From assembly GCF_001673555.1 (NCBI RefSeq), contig NZ_LZMB01000100.1, positions 1 through 43,059 on the forward strand: 43,059 nt of DNA, read 5' to 3'. The translations under genes were made by a program, and so were the position numbers. The notes below the pieces were generated by a model. It did not search any database, had not been told where the DNA came from, and was given only the letters and a program-made list of their open reading frames with translations. Shown here piece after piece: positions 34,403 through 43,059 of the stretch. Origin of the DNA: Mycobacterium sp. 1165178.9. GTDB taxonomy: Bacteria; Actinomycetota; Actinomycetes; Mycobacteriales; Mycobacteriaceae. Position 1 is the first letter of the stretch, and the number at the start of each line of letters is the position of its first letter.

Positions 34403-35149
34403 ATGATGGTCGCCTACGACTGGATCGGTGCCACCTATCGGAGCACTCGTCGAGCGGATCCGCGGATCGCCTCGCAGGTGCATGCCGCCCTCGCCACGAT
34501 GGGCACCGTCGTCAACGTCGGGGCGGGTACCGGCTCCTATGAACCAGCCCAGACCGTCGCCGCGGTCGAGCCCAGCATGGTGATGATCGCGCAGCGTCCC
34601 GCGGGAGCTGCGCCGAGTGTCCAGGCCATGGCGGAGGCCTTGCCACTGCGCGACAAGTGTGTTGACGCCGCGATGGCGATGCTGACAGTGCACCACTGGC
34701 ACGACCTCGCGGCCGGAATCGACGAATTACGCCGCGTCGTGCGCCACCGGATAGTCGTATTGACGTGGGATCAATCGGTGATCCAGAAGTTCTGGTTGCT
34801 TCGTGAATACCTGCCCGCCGCCGCTCGGATCAACGAAGAGCTTCATGTTCCGATCGCGCGACTCGTTGAGTTGCTGGGAGGGGCGCACGTGTACACGGTG
34901 CCCGTACCGCATGATTGCACCGACGGATTCGGCGCTGCATTTTGGCGCCGCCCCGAGGCGTATCTTGACGCCACCGTGCGCGCGGGTATTTCCATGTTGG
35001 CGTACGCAGATGAGAGCTCCCTGGCTGACGGTCTGGCCCGGCTCGCGGCCGACCTGCGGACCGGACGGTGGCATCAACGGCACGCGGGCCTGATTGAACA
35101 ACAACAGCTGGACGCCGGCTATCGCCTACTGGTCAGCGATTGCGCTTGA
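34403..35149 (+). CDS. Class I SAM-dependent methyltransferase
   Basis: 248 residues from ATG 34403 (or 34406). VVNVGAGTGSYEP is SAM motif I, VAAVEPS the acidic end of strand 2, and MAMLTVHHWHD the post-motif region of the UbiE/Methyltransf_11 group. The second half is helical and has no recognisable domain. It may follow the KstD-like gene on one transcript, but the 56-bp gap leaves this open. Acceptor unknown. Confidence 0.82.
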   Translation: MMVAYDWIGATYRSTRRADPRIASQVHAALATMGTVVNVGAGTGSYEPAQTVAAVEPSMVMIAQRPAGAAPSVQAMAEALPLRDKCVDAAMAMLTVHHWHDLAAGIDELRRVVRHRIVVLTWDQSVIQKFWLLREYLPAAARINEELHVPIARLVELLGGAHVYTVPVPHDCTDGFGAAFWRRPEAYLDATVRAGISMLAYADESSLADGLARLAADLRTGRWHQRHAGLIEQQQLDAGYRLLVSDCA

Positions 35150-35255
35150 TACCGACCGATCCTGGTAAATCCCACCAGCTTTCGACTAGGCCGTGGCGGG
35201 ACCTCGCGCGGCTGCGCGGCCGGAATTTGTCGGTGGTGGCTGCGATGATGGCGTT

Positions 35256-36500
35256 ATGCCTTTGACCGCATCTGCTGACGCCGTGGTGGTGACTGTGAGT
35301 GACCGTCTTGAGGTGTTGTTCGAGGAGCTAGCGGAGTTGACCGGTCAGCGCAATGCGATTGATGGGCGCATCGTGGAGATCGTGGCCGAGATCGAGCGCG
35401 ACGAGCTGTGCGGGGTCACCGGGGCGCGGTCGGTACCGGCGTTGGTGGCCTGGAAGACGGGCTGCTCGCCAACGAACGCGCACACGATCGCCACCATCGC
35501 GAGCCGGCTCGAGGAGTTTCCGCGCTGCGTTCAGGGCATGCGGGAAGGTCGGCTGTCGGCCGATCAGGTCGGGGTGATCGCGGCCCGGGGCGGTAAAGGG
35601 TCTGATGAGCATTACGCCCAGCTCGCCGCGGTCGCGACGGTCAACCAGTTGCGTACCGCGGTCAGGCTGGAGCCGCGACCCGAGCCCGAGCCCCGGCCCG
35701 AGCCCGAGCGCACGTTCACCACGACCACCACCGAGCAGGGCAGCTGCTACCGAATCACGCTTGCCCACCCCGATGCGGCGAAGTTCGAGGCGGCGTTGGC
35801 GTCTCATCGTGATGCGCTGATCGCGCAGTGGAAACACGACCACAGCGGTGACGCTTCAGATCAGCGGCCCCCGCTGCCCAGCACCGCCGAAGCGTTCCTG
35901 CGTCTGGTCGAGGCCGGCTGGGACGCCGAGGCCACCCGCCGCCCGCACGGACAGCACACCACCGTGGTGGTGCACCTCGATGTCGAGCAGCGCGCCGCCG
36001 CACTGCATCTGGGTCCGCTGCTGCCCGACGCTGAACGCCGCTACCTGACCTGTGATGCCACCTGCGAGGTGTGGTTCGAACGCCACGGCGAGGTCATCGG
36101 TGCCGGGCGGGCCACGCGGCTGATCAATCGGCGGCTGCGCCGCGCGCTGGAGTACCGCGACCGCACCTGCGTGGTGCCCGGCTGTGGCGCCACCCGTGGC
36201 CTGCACGCCCATCACCTGCGGCACTGGGAAGACGGCGGGGCCACCGAGTTGGCCAACCTGGTGCTGCTGTGTCCTTACCATCACCGGTCACACCATCGCG
36301 GCGTCATCACCATCACCGGACCCGCAAACGCACTCGTGGTCACCGACGACGCGGGCCGATCACTGAGCCCGGGCTCACTGGCGCGCCCACCCACTTCGCC
36401 CCCGCCCGCAGTGGCGCCCTGCCCGGGACCGACCGGCGAACGCGCCGACTGGTGGTGGTATCAACCCTTCCAACCCCAACCACCACCCACCACCAACTAG
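35256..36500 (+). CDS. 13E12-repeat family protein (DUF222 + HNH endonuclease)
   Basis: 414 residues from ATG 35256; the longer frame to 35193 is Ala/Arg/Gly-rich and lacks support. An N-terminal DUF222 domain (DELCGVTGARSVPALVAW...) is followed by a short Glu-Pro/Arg-Pro repeat (about residues 148-161), then the HNH domain: YRDRTCVVPGCGATRG, LHAHHLRHWEDGGAT, NLVLLCPYHHRSHH. The Pro-rich tail varies between copies. These proteins occur in many copies in mycobacterial genomes as the REP13E12 family and can act as recombination or phage attachment targets. Whether this copy cuts DNA is unknown. Its neighbours do not share its function. Confidence 0.93.
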   Translation: MPLTASADAVVVTVSDRLEVLFEELAELTGQRNAIDGRIVEIVAEIERDELCGVTGARSVPALVAWKTGCSPTNAHTIATIASRLEEFPRCVQGMREGRLSADQVGVIAARGGKGSDEHYAQLAAVATVNQLRTAVRLEPRPEPEPRPEPERTFTTTTTEQGSCYRITLAHPDAAKFEAALASHRDALIAQWKHDHSGDASDQRPPLPSTAEAFLRLVEAGWDAEATRRPHGQHTTVVVHLDVEQRAAALHLGPLLPDAERRYLTCDATCEVWFERHGEVIGAGRATRLINRRLRRALEYRDRTCVVPGCGATRGLHAHHLRHWEDGGATELANLVLLCPYHHRSHHRGVITITGPANALVVTDDAGRSLSPGSLARPPTSPPPAVAPCPGPTGERADWWWYQPFQPQPPPTTN

Positions 36501-36665
36501 CGCCGTCGCCGGTAATGATCAGCAGCAGCGGATCAAAGACACCAAATATGTTGAGGCATAGAATGATTCGTTGATAGTACGCATAGCAACGCCGACGTGG
36601 CCAACCTGAACCAGATTGCGTCTCAAGTGATCTGCCTGCGCCGACGACCGGAAGACAGCGGACCG

Positions 36666-37553
36666 TCAGTCCGTTTGAGGCGCGGGAGGTGAGATCAGCT
36701 GATCGGCGGCCGTGTAGGGGTCCTGATCGCCGTCGACGACCGACTGGGCGAGCCGGTCGAGATCGGGCTTGGCGCGCAGCCGGGTTTGCGCCAGCGACAA
36801 AATCTGAGCTCGGGCGCGGGCAAGCCGGCGGGCGCGGCTGTCGGTTCGGCGGTGGTCCTCGATGGCGGCCATCAGGTCTTCGATGCCTTCACCCCGGGCG
36901 GCGATCAGCGAAATGATGGGGGCGCTGGTTTCGGCCCGGAGGTCGCGAACCGTTTGTTCGGCACCGTCCCGGTCCGCCTTGTTGACCGCCACGATGTCGG
37001 CGACTTCCAGCACGCCCGCTTTGGCCGCCTGAACCGCGTCGCCCGCACCGGGATTGAGAATGACTACGGTCGGGTCGGCGACGGCGGCGATCTCGATCTC
37101 GGACTGTCCCACCCCCACCGTCTCCAGCAGGACCACGTCGTAACCGATCGCGCCCAGCAGCCGGATGGCCGCCGGAACCGCGGCCGCAAGACCGCCCAGA
37201 TGCCCACGGGTGGCCACCGATCGGATGAGTACGTCGGAGTCGTTGATATGCGCGGCCATTCGAATTCGATCGCCCAACAGCGCTCCCCCACTGAACGGGG
37301 ACGACGGGTCTACCGCCAACACCGCCACCCGAAGGCCGCGTTCGCGGTAGGCGCTGACCAGCGCGCCGACCGTCGTCGACTTTCCCGCACCCGGCGGCCC
37401 CGTGATGCCGACAACCGGCCCCATGCCGTCCGGTGCGGGTCCGATGGTCGCCAGGACCTCGTCGCGCTGCTCGCCCTCGACCAGGCTGAGAAGGCGACCG
37501 GCCGCGCGGGGAGATCCATTGCGCGCGCGGGCAATCAGATCAGCGATGATCAT
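36666..37553 (-). CDS. meaB: MeaB/ArgK-type G-protein chaperone of methylmalonyl-CoA mutase
   Basis: 295 residues from ATG 37553. GITGPPGAGKST is Walker A, AVDPSSPFSGGALLGDRIRM and TRGHLGG are MeaB hallmarks, LETVGVGQSE is switch II and VNKADRDGAE the NKxD base-recognition motif. MeaB loads and protects B12 in methylmalonyl-CoA mutase, the last step of propionyl-CoA use. The C-terminal dimerisation arm is shorter than in Methylobacterium MeaB. It lies 7 bp after the thiolase stop, with no mutase gene nearby, and would share the GAGAAT-N3-ATTCTC control. The 165 bp before the 13E12 gene's end hold nothing clear. Confidence 0.92.
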   Translation of the reverse strand: MIIADLIARARNGSPRAAGRLLSLVEGEQRDEVLATIGPAPDGMGPVVGITGPPGAGKSTTVGALVSAYRERGLRVAVLAVDPSSPFSGGALLGDRIRMAAHINDSDVLIRSVATRGHLGGLAAAVPAAIRLLGAIGYDVVLLETVGVGQSEIEIAAVADPTVVILNPGAGDAVQAAKAGVLEVADIVAVNKADRDGAEQTVRDLRAETSAPIISLIAARGEGIEDLMAAIEDHRRTDSRARRLARARAQILSLAQTRLRAKPDLDRLAQSVVDGDQDPYTAADQLISPPAPQTD

Positions 37554-37560
37554 GTACGCA

Positions 37561-38700
37561 TTATGGAGCCGCGACCTCGACCACCGTCGCCGAGCCCATT
37601 CCACCGCCCGCGCACATAGCCGCGACTCCGATGCCACCGCCGCGGCGGCGCAATTCGTGCACCAGGGTGACCAGCATCCGGGCTCCGGTGGCCGCAACGG
37701 GGTGCCCTAGCGAGCAGCCACTGCCGCTGACGTTGACCTTGTCGGGATCAAGCTCGAGCAGTTTGATGGTGGCCACGCACATCGCGGCGAAGGCTTCGTT
37801 GATCTCGAAGAGATCTACGTCGGAGGTCGAAAGCCCGGCTCGTTTTAGGACTTTCGGTATCGCCTCCACCGGCGCCAGGCCGGTGATCGCCGGGTCGACG
37901 CCGACGGATGCCCAGGACCGGATCGTGGCCAGCGCGGGCAGCCCCAGGCGGTCGCTGGCGATGACCAGCGCCGCCGCGCCGTCGTTGGCGCCGCACGCGT
38001 TGCCGGCGGTGATCGAGAAGCCCTCGATCTCGGGGTGCAGCGGCTTGAGCGCGGCCAGCTTCTCCATGGTGGTGTCGCGACGCGGGTGCTCATCGACCGA
38101 GAACAAGCCATGCGGCGTCTCGACCGGGACGATCTCCTCTTTGAAGCGGCCTTCGTCGATGGCGGCGACGGCATTGCGGTGCGATCGCAGCGCCCAGGCG
38201 TCCATCTCCTCACGACTCACGCCGGCCTTGACCGCGGCGTTCCAGCCAACGGTGATCGACATGTCCATGTTCGGCGCGTCGGGCTTGTTCGGATGGGTCG
38301 GCGGGAACCAGTCGACCCACTCACCGTCCACCTGCAGGCGCGAGCGTGGCGACGTCGATGCCGCATTCACACCGCCCGCGATGATCAGCTCGTCCATCCC
38401 GGCGCGCACGCTCGCGGCGGCACTCTGCACCGCCGCCTGCCCGGCCGCGCAGTGCCGGTTGTTGGCCAGACCGGGTACGTGGGGCAGCCCGGCCGTGATG
38501 GCCGCGTGGCGCGCGATCACGCCGCCACCGTAGAGACCTTCGCCCAGGATCACGTCGTCGATCTGCGCCGGGTCTAGATCCCTTGCCGCTTCGGTCACCA
38601 CATGGTGCGCCAGATCGAACGCGCTGGTATCGCGCAGTGTGCCCTTGCGGGCTGTGCCGATGGGGGTGCGGAGGGCGTTCACGATGACGGCTTCGGGCAC
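37561..38700 (-). CDS. Acetyl-CoA C-acyltransferase (thiolase, FadA-type)
   Basis: 379 residues from GTG 38700, with GGAGAAG six bases upstream; the frame to 38754 adds non-thiolase sequence. The nucleophilic Cys is in NNRHCAAGQAAVQ, EINEAFA is present, His in CSLGHPVAATGARM and the second Cys in AAMCAGGGMGSA. It cleaves 3-ketoacyl-CoA with CoA, giving acetyl-CoA or, from a 2-methyl chain, propionyl-CoA. The operator at 38759-38773 covers its probable -10 (TATGAT), leaving a leader of about 55 nt. Together with meaB downstream, this points to degradation of a branched or odd chain. Confidence 0.93.
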   Translation of the reverse strand: MPEAVIVNALRTPIGTARKGTLRDTSAFDLAHHVVTEAARDLDPAQIDDVILGEGLYGGGVIARHAAITAGLPHVPGLANNRHCAAGQAAVQSAAASVRAGMDELIIAGGVNAASTSPRSRLQVDGEWVDWFPPTHPNKPDAPNMDMSITVGWNAAVKAGVSREEMDAWALRSHRNAVAAIDEGRFKEEIVPVETPHGLFSVDEHPRRDTTMEKLAALKPLHPEIEGFSITAGNACGANDGAAALVIASDRLGLPALATIRSWASVGVDPAITGLAPVEAIPKVLKRAGLSTSDVDLFEINEAFAAMCVATIKLLELDPDKVNVSGSGCSLGHPVAATGARMLVTLVHELRRRGGGIGVAAMCAGGGMGSATVVEVAAP

Positions 38701-38758
38701 GGGTCTTCTCCAGTTCAACCAGCAGGTGCGGGACGCCGAGAGGCATCCGCACATTCAC

Positions 38759-38773
38759 GAGAATCATATTCTC
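38759..38773. promoter_or_regulatory. Third operator GAGAAT-CAT-ATTCTC
   Basis: Perfect copy of the 6-3-6 palindrome found at 4123 and 4978, placed 58 bp before the thiolase GTG. On the minus strand it reads GAGAA-TATGAT-TCTC, so a -10 hexamer sits in the middle exactly as TACTAT does at 4123-4137. No good -35 is seen. A smaller repeat, CTCTC-ATTGC-GAGAG (38771-38785), overlaps it. Confidence 0.82.
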
Positions 38774-38804
38774 TCATTGCGAGAGTACGAGTCGCAACAA
38801 GCGG

Positions 38805-40092
<1,288 letters not shown>

Positions 40093-40959
40093 ATGATGCA
40101 GGGGATGGTCACAGTCCCGGGCGGCGACGTGTGGTTCAAGCGGATCGGCGGCGGCGCGGGTCTTCCCCTGCTCGTCATTCACGGCGGGCCGGGCTTGCCG
40201 CACGACTATTTGCGGTCACTGGCGCGGTTGGCCACGGAGCGCGAGGTCGTCTTCTGGGATCAGCTCGGTTGCGGGAACTCCAAATGCCCACCAAGCCGCG
40301 AGCTTTGGACGATGGATCGCTCGGTGGCCGAGGTGGACGCCGTTATACGAGCCCTGGACCTGGGCCGCTTCCACCTCTTCGGCAACTCCTGGGGCGGGAT
40401 GCTGGCCCAGCAGTACATGCTGGACGCGGCACCCGTCGGCGCCGCGAGCCTCACGATTTCCAACAGCATCGCCTCCATCCCGGCGTTCGCGAAGATGGTG
40501 GCACGCTTGAAGTCCGAGCTGGATCCGGCCACCCAGGCCGCCATCGACCGGCATGAGACCGCCGGCAGCACGCACGCGCCCGAGTATCAGGCCGCCATCC
40601 GCACCTGGAACGAAACCTACCTTTGCCGGGTACGCCCGTGGCCGCGAGAGCTCGAGGATGCCTTCCGGAACATGGGCGCCGAAATCTTCGAGACCATGTT
40701 CGGCCCCAGCGACTTTCACATCGTGGGGACGATTCGCAACTGGGATGTGTTCGAAAGGCTCCATGAAATCGCTGTGCCGACACTGGTGCTCGCGGGCAGG
40801 TACGACGAATGCGTGCCGGAGCACATGTGGGAAATGCACCAACGCATACCTGGTTCACAATTCGAGCTGTTCGAAGCCAGCGCCCACATGCCCTTCATCG
40901 AGGAGCCGGACAAGTTCGACTCCGTGATGCGTGATTTCCTACGCCGGCACGACGGCTGA
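40093..40959 (+). CDS. Proline iminopeptidase-like alpha/beta hydrolase (S33)
   Basis: 288 residues starting right after the previous stop. HGGPGLPHDYL is the oxyanion loop typical of proline iminopeptidases, WDQLGCGNS the next block, GNSWGGMLAQQY the Ser nucleophile, AGRYDECVP the Asp and ASAHMPFIEEP the His. Family members release N-terminal proline or hydrolyse small amides and esters. The partner gene is a membrane protein, so a link to uptake or efflux is possible but unproven. Confidence 0.88.
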   Translation: MMQGMVTVPGGDVWFKRIGGGAGLPLLVIHGGPGLPHDYLRSLARLATEREVVFWDQLGCGNSKCPPSRELWTMDRSVAEVDAVIRALDLGRFHLFGNSWGGMLAQQYMLDAAPVGAASLTISNSIASIPAFAKMVARLKSELDPATQAAIDRHETAGSTHAPEYQAAIRTWNETYLCRVRPWPRELEDAFRNMGAEIFETMFGPSDFHIVGTIRNWDVFERLHEIAVPTLVLAGRYDECVPEHMWEMHQRIPGSQFELFEASAHMPFIEEPDKFDSVMRDFLRRHDG

Positions 40960-40980
40960 GGACCTGTAACCGCAACGACC

Positions 40981-41742
40981 TCAGTTCTTCTTGGCCGCAT
41001 TGAATTTCGCGACGTTGGCCCGGAAGTCCTCGGTGACGAACGACTGACTTTCGGCCGACAGTGCGTAGTCCAGGCTGGCGAGCACCGCCCGTTCCAGATG
41101 GATGTTGAGCACCCGCTTGGTGCTCTCCACCGCCTGCTGCGGGAGTTCCAAAATCTTTTTCGCGGCGGCGATCGCGTCGGCGACCGGATCGTCGACCACA
41201 TGGTTGGCCAGGCCGAGCTCGACGGCGCGCTGCGCCTTGATGCGGGTGCCGGTGAGCGCGAATTCCTTGGCCAGCAGCAGGCTGATGTGCAGTGGCCAGG
41301 TCAACGGTCCACCGTCGGCGGCCACCAGCCCGACTTGCACATGCGGGTCGGCAAGATAAGCATCCTCGGCGATGTAGACGATGTCGCTGAGTGCCACCAG
41401 ACTGCAGCCCAGGCCGACGGCGGGGCCGTTGACGGCCGCCACCACGGGGATTCGGCAGCGGGCCATGCCCAATACGATCTCGCGCCCGTCCCGGATGGTC
41501 TTGGCGCGCAGCTCAGCATCGTTCGCCAGCTCTTCCAAATACGTGAAATCGCCACCCGCCGAGAAGGCCCTGCCGGCACCGGTGATCACCGCCGCACGGG
41601 CCGTGGGGTCATCCGTCAGTCGCTGCCACAAACGCGCCAGCCCGACGTGCAGATTGTCGTTGACGGAGTTGAGCGAGTCCGGCCGATTGAGCGTGATGAT
41701 GCGCAGGGCGCCGTCGGCCTGAACGTCGATCTCGGTAGGCAT
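40981..41742 (-). CDS. Crotonase-family protein lacking both hydratase glutamates
   Basis: 253 residues from ATG 41742; GTG 41751 would add three. LNRPDSLNSVND, GAGRAFSAGGDF (oxyanion hole) and NGPAVGLGCSLVALSD identify the crotonase fold. In enoyl-CoA hydratase the two catalytic Glu lie in G-C-E and Q-P-E; here they are Ser114 (LGCSLV) and His134 (ADPHVQVG). It therefore probably is not a simple hydratase; an isomerase, a hydrolase or another CoA-ester reaction fits better. It follows the acyl-CoA dehydrogenase pair on the same strand after a 126-bp spacer filled by the tandem repeat. Confidence 0.88.
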   Translation of the reverse strand: MPTEIDVQADGALRIITLNRPDSLNSVNDNLHVGLARLWQRLTDDPTARAAVITGAGRAFSAGGDFTYLEELANDAELRAKTIRDGREIVLGMARCRIPVVAAVNGPAVGLGCSLVALSDIVYIAEDAYLADPHVQVGLVAADGGPLTWPLHISLLLAKEFALTGTRIKAQRAVELGLANHVVDDPVADAIAAAKKILELPQQAVESTKRVLNIHLERAVLASLDYALSAESQSFVTEDFRANVAKFNAAKKN

Positions 41743-41765
41743 GTCGTACACGTCAGACTCCTTCT

Positions 41766-41873
41766 ATGGTCGTGACCCGCTTCACGCGGGCTCCGCCCGC
41801 GTTCGCGATCACTCCTACAATGGTCGTGACCCGCTTCACGCGGGCTTCGCCCGCGTTCGCGATCACTCCTACA
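41766..41873. repeat. Two 54-bp tandem repeats, MIRU-like
   Basis: Copies at 41766-41819 and 41820-41873 differ by a single base (CTCCG versus CTTCG). Each contains a perfect hairpin, ACGCGGGC - 3 nt - GCCCGCGT (41784-41802 in copy 1). The unit is 18 codons long, so copy number does not change the frame; on the minus strand the open frame reads GVIANAG-ARVKRVTTI twice. Copy 2 overlaps the TAG stop of the acyl-CoA dehydrogenase gene, and the array fills the spacer before the crotonase gene. Size, intercistronic place and overlap with a stop codon fit mycobacterial interspersed repetitive units. Confidence 0.85.
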
Positions 41874-42951
41874 ATCCCAAGATCCGTGAAGCGATGATGT
41901 TCTTTTGTATTTGTGATGTTCCGCCCATGACACTCTGCGCCCGGCTGTAGAGGTAGGCGCTCAGCAGATCGGGATCGCGCGTTCCCGTGACGGCAAGGGC
42001 GGCATGCCCGACGGATTGTTCGACCCACGTCATCAGCAGCTTGTCCAGCGAACCTTCCGAGCCGTGCGATACCCCGTCGAGCTGCTCGGACAGCCGCCGC
42101 CGCACGTGATGGGTCAGCATATCCGACTGAACCGCAGCCCACGCCAGCTCTTCGGGCACTTCTCCGTCGTTGCGCGACAACAGCTCTCGGACCAGCTTGC
42201 CGTAGCGGGCCGCGTAGCCGAGCGTGGACGGCTCGCGTTCGTGCCCGACGACGGTCATGGCCACGGCCCAGCCGTCGCCAGGAGCGCCGACCATCCGGTC
42301 CGCCGGCACCGTCGCATCATCGAAGAACACCTGACCGAATTCGTTGGTGACCCCATTGATCATCTGTAGCGGGCGCTGTTGCACGCCAGGCTGTTTCATG
42401 TCCAGGACGAATGCAGACAGGCCGCGGTGGCGCTTCGCCTGGGGGTCGGTGCGCGCCAGCAACAAACATCGGTCCGCCACGTCGGAGTAACTGGTCCAGA
42501 TCTTGTGCCCGTTCACCACATAGTTGTCGCCTTCCAGGCGAGCGGTGGTGGTCAACGACGCAAGATCCGAGCCGGCGCCCGGTTCGCTGAAACCCTGGCA
42601 CCAGCGCTCGGTGCCGTTGATGATGCCGGGCAAAAAGCGCTTCCGGAGCTCGTCGCTGGCGTGCGCTCCGATGCCGTACACCAGATACCCGACGCTGGGG
42701 CGCGGTGGCGCACCGGCACGCACCAGCTCCTCGTCGACGATGACGTCGTAGACCGGCGCCAGGTCCTGGCCGCCCCAATCGCGTGGCCAGGACAGGCCGA
42801 AGAAGCCGTTGTCATAAAGGGCGCGGTGCCAGTCGGCCATGCGCACCCAATATTCATCGCCCGAGCCCGAAAACTCCTTGGCGTGTGCGGCAAGCCACGT
42901 GCGTAACCGCTCCCGGAAGGCCGCTTCATCGGGTGAGTCACGAAAGTCCAA
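41869..42951 (-). CDS. Acyl-CoA dehydrogenase, large subunit of a pair
   Basis: 360 residues from TTG 42951, supported by AAGGAG seven bases upstream. WCQGFSEPGAGSDLASLTT, VVNGHKIWTSYSD and MGGTSQIQKNIIASRILGL are the ACAD blocks. It is very similar in layout to the protein at 476-1573. Its start overlaps the end of another ACAD-like gene, so it is again half of a heteromeric enzyme. The stop lies within the MIRU-like repeat. It makes the 2-enoyl-CoA that the downstream crotonase may use. Confidence 0.9.
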   Translation of the reverse strand: MDFRDSPDEAAFRERLRTWLAAHAKEFSGSGDEYWVRMADWHRALYDNGFFGLSWPRDWGGQDLAPVYDVIVDEELVRAGAPPRPSVGYLVYGIGAHASDELRKRFLPGIINGTERWCQGFSEPGAGSDLASLTTTARLEGDNYVVNGHKIWTSYSDVADRCLLLARTDPQAKRHRGLSAFVLDMKQPGVQQRPLQMINGVTNEFGQVFFDDATVPADRMVGAPGDGWAVAMTVVGHEREPSTLGYAARYGKLVRELLSRNDGEVPEELAWAAVQSDMLTHHVRRRLSEQLDGVSHGSEGSLDKLLMTWVEQSVGHAALAVTGTRDPDLLSAYLYSRAQSVMGGTSQIQKNIIASRILGL

Positions 42952-43059
42952 GATCGATCTCCTTCAACGCGACCGGCCACAGCTCGGTCGATGTGAGGGC
43001 CCGGCGCAGGTAGACATGCGCCACGCATTCCCAGGTGTTGCCGATACCGCCGTGCACCT
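42938..43059 (-). CDS. Acyl-CoA dehydrogenase-like small subunit, C-terminus only
   Basis: Only the last 39 codons are in the window. They read VHGGIGNTWECVAHVYLRRAL...WPVALKEIDLGLS before TGA at 42940-42938. HGGIG-x-T-W-E followed by a helix with LRR matches the C-terminal end of ACAD small subunits, as in 1577-2407 (LGGIGFTAEHPLHHHIKR). The last 14 bases overlap the start of the next gene, the coupling expected for subunits of one complex. Confidence 0.85.
   Translation of the reverse strand, partial: VHGGIGNTWECVAHVYLRRALTSTELWPVALKEIDLGLS

Noticed and set aside
35690-35715. Pro-Glu/Arg repeat in the 13E12 gene as a DNA repeat of interest
   Set aside because: Only a few codons of low-complexity linker between two domains, common in this family.
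35193-36500. The 13E12 HNH gene as a mobile intron, insertion sequence or homing element
   Set aside because: No terminal repeats, target duplication or disrupted host gene are visible; these genes are a dispersed chromosomal family.
41766-41873. The 54-bp tandem repeat as a CRISPR array
   Set aside because: Copies are directly adjacent with no spacers, there are only two, and no cas gene is present.

Overview
The window is high-GC DNA with GTG/TTG starts, actinobacterial Shine-Dalgarno spacing, a 13E12-type HNH protein, a mycofactocin-coupled dehydrogenase, paired FadE-type acyl-CoA dehydrogenases and a MIRU-like tandem repeat. Together these point to a Mycobacterium chromosome, in an accessory catabolic region. 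I saw no tRNA, rRNA, CRISPR array, insertion sequence or phage gene. No gene-free stretch exceeds about 240 bp.

Layout. (1) 2-2821: a SnoaL-like protein, a two-subunit acyl-CoA dehydrogenase and a small membrane protein. (2) 2830-5995: an acyl-CoA dehydrogenase diverging from a TetR regulator, then a mycofactocin-type SDR. Two copies of the palindrome GAGAAT-N3-ATTCTC sit in the promoters. A third copy lies 34 kb away in front of a thiolase-meaB operon (36666-38700). (3) 5999-7852: an OhrR-like MarR gene with a DUF5313 gene, diverging from an SDR over the palindrome CCCTAA-TAG-TTAGGG. (4) 7849-16588, minus strand: TetR, ferredoxin, P450, amidohydrolase, an intact M24 hydrolase, an M24 protein that lost its metal ligands, a fused CaiB-type CoA-transferase with one degenerate half, and a dead SDR. 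(5) 16872-20875: four consecutive glycosyltransferases. (6) 20904-22669: an SDR whose promoter carries the same 22-bp palindrome as the TetR at 16588, and a frameshifted NmrA-like gene. (7) 22761-34346: an mhp-type aromatic meta-cleavage operon (mhpC-mhpA-mhpB) continuing into a ketosteroid-dehydrogenase-like flavoprotein, an LLM monooxygenase, an SDR, a cyclase-family hydrolase and a second alpha/beta hydrolase. An IclR regulator and a second flavoprotein diverge from it. (8) 34403-43059: a methyltransferase, the 13E12 HNH protein, meaB-thiolase, phenolic acid decarboxylase, a CDF-like membrane protein, a proline-iminopeptidase-like hydrolase, a crotonase, and another acyl-CoA dehydrogenase pair running off the right edge.

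Working together (inference). The window reads as several separately controlled modules for oxidising lipid-like, aromatic or terpenoid compounds to acyl-CoAs. The strongest new signal is regulatory: at least two TetR regulons can be read from repeated palindromes. The GAGAAT regulon would tie an acyl-CoA dehydrogenase, a mycofactocin-dependent alcohol dehydrogenase, a thiolase and the methylmalonyl-CoA mutase chaperone into one beta-oxidation route that yields propionyl-CoA. The least described module is the P450/amidohydrolase/M24/CoA-transferase operon, where active and degenerate enzyme copies are paired. Two genes carry clear lesions and a third carries a possible one, so part of the region may be decaying.
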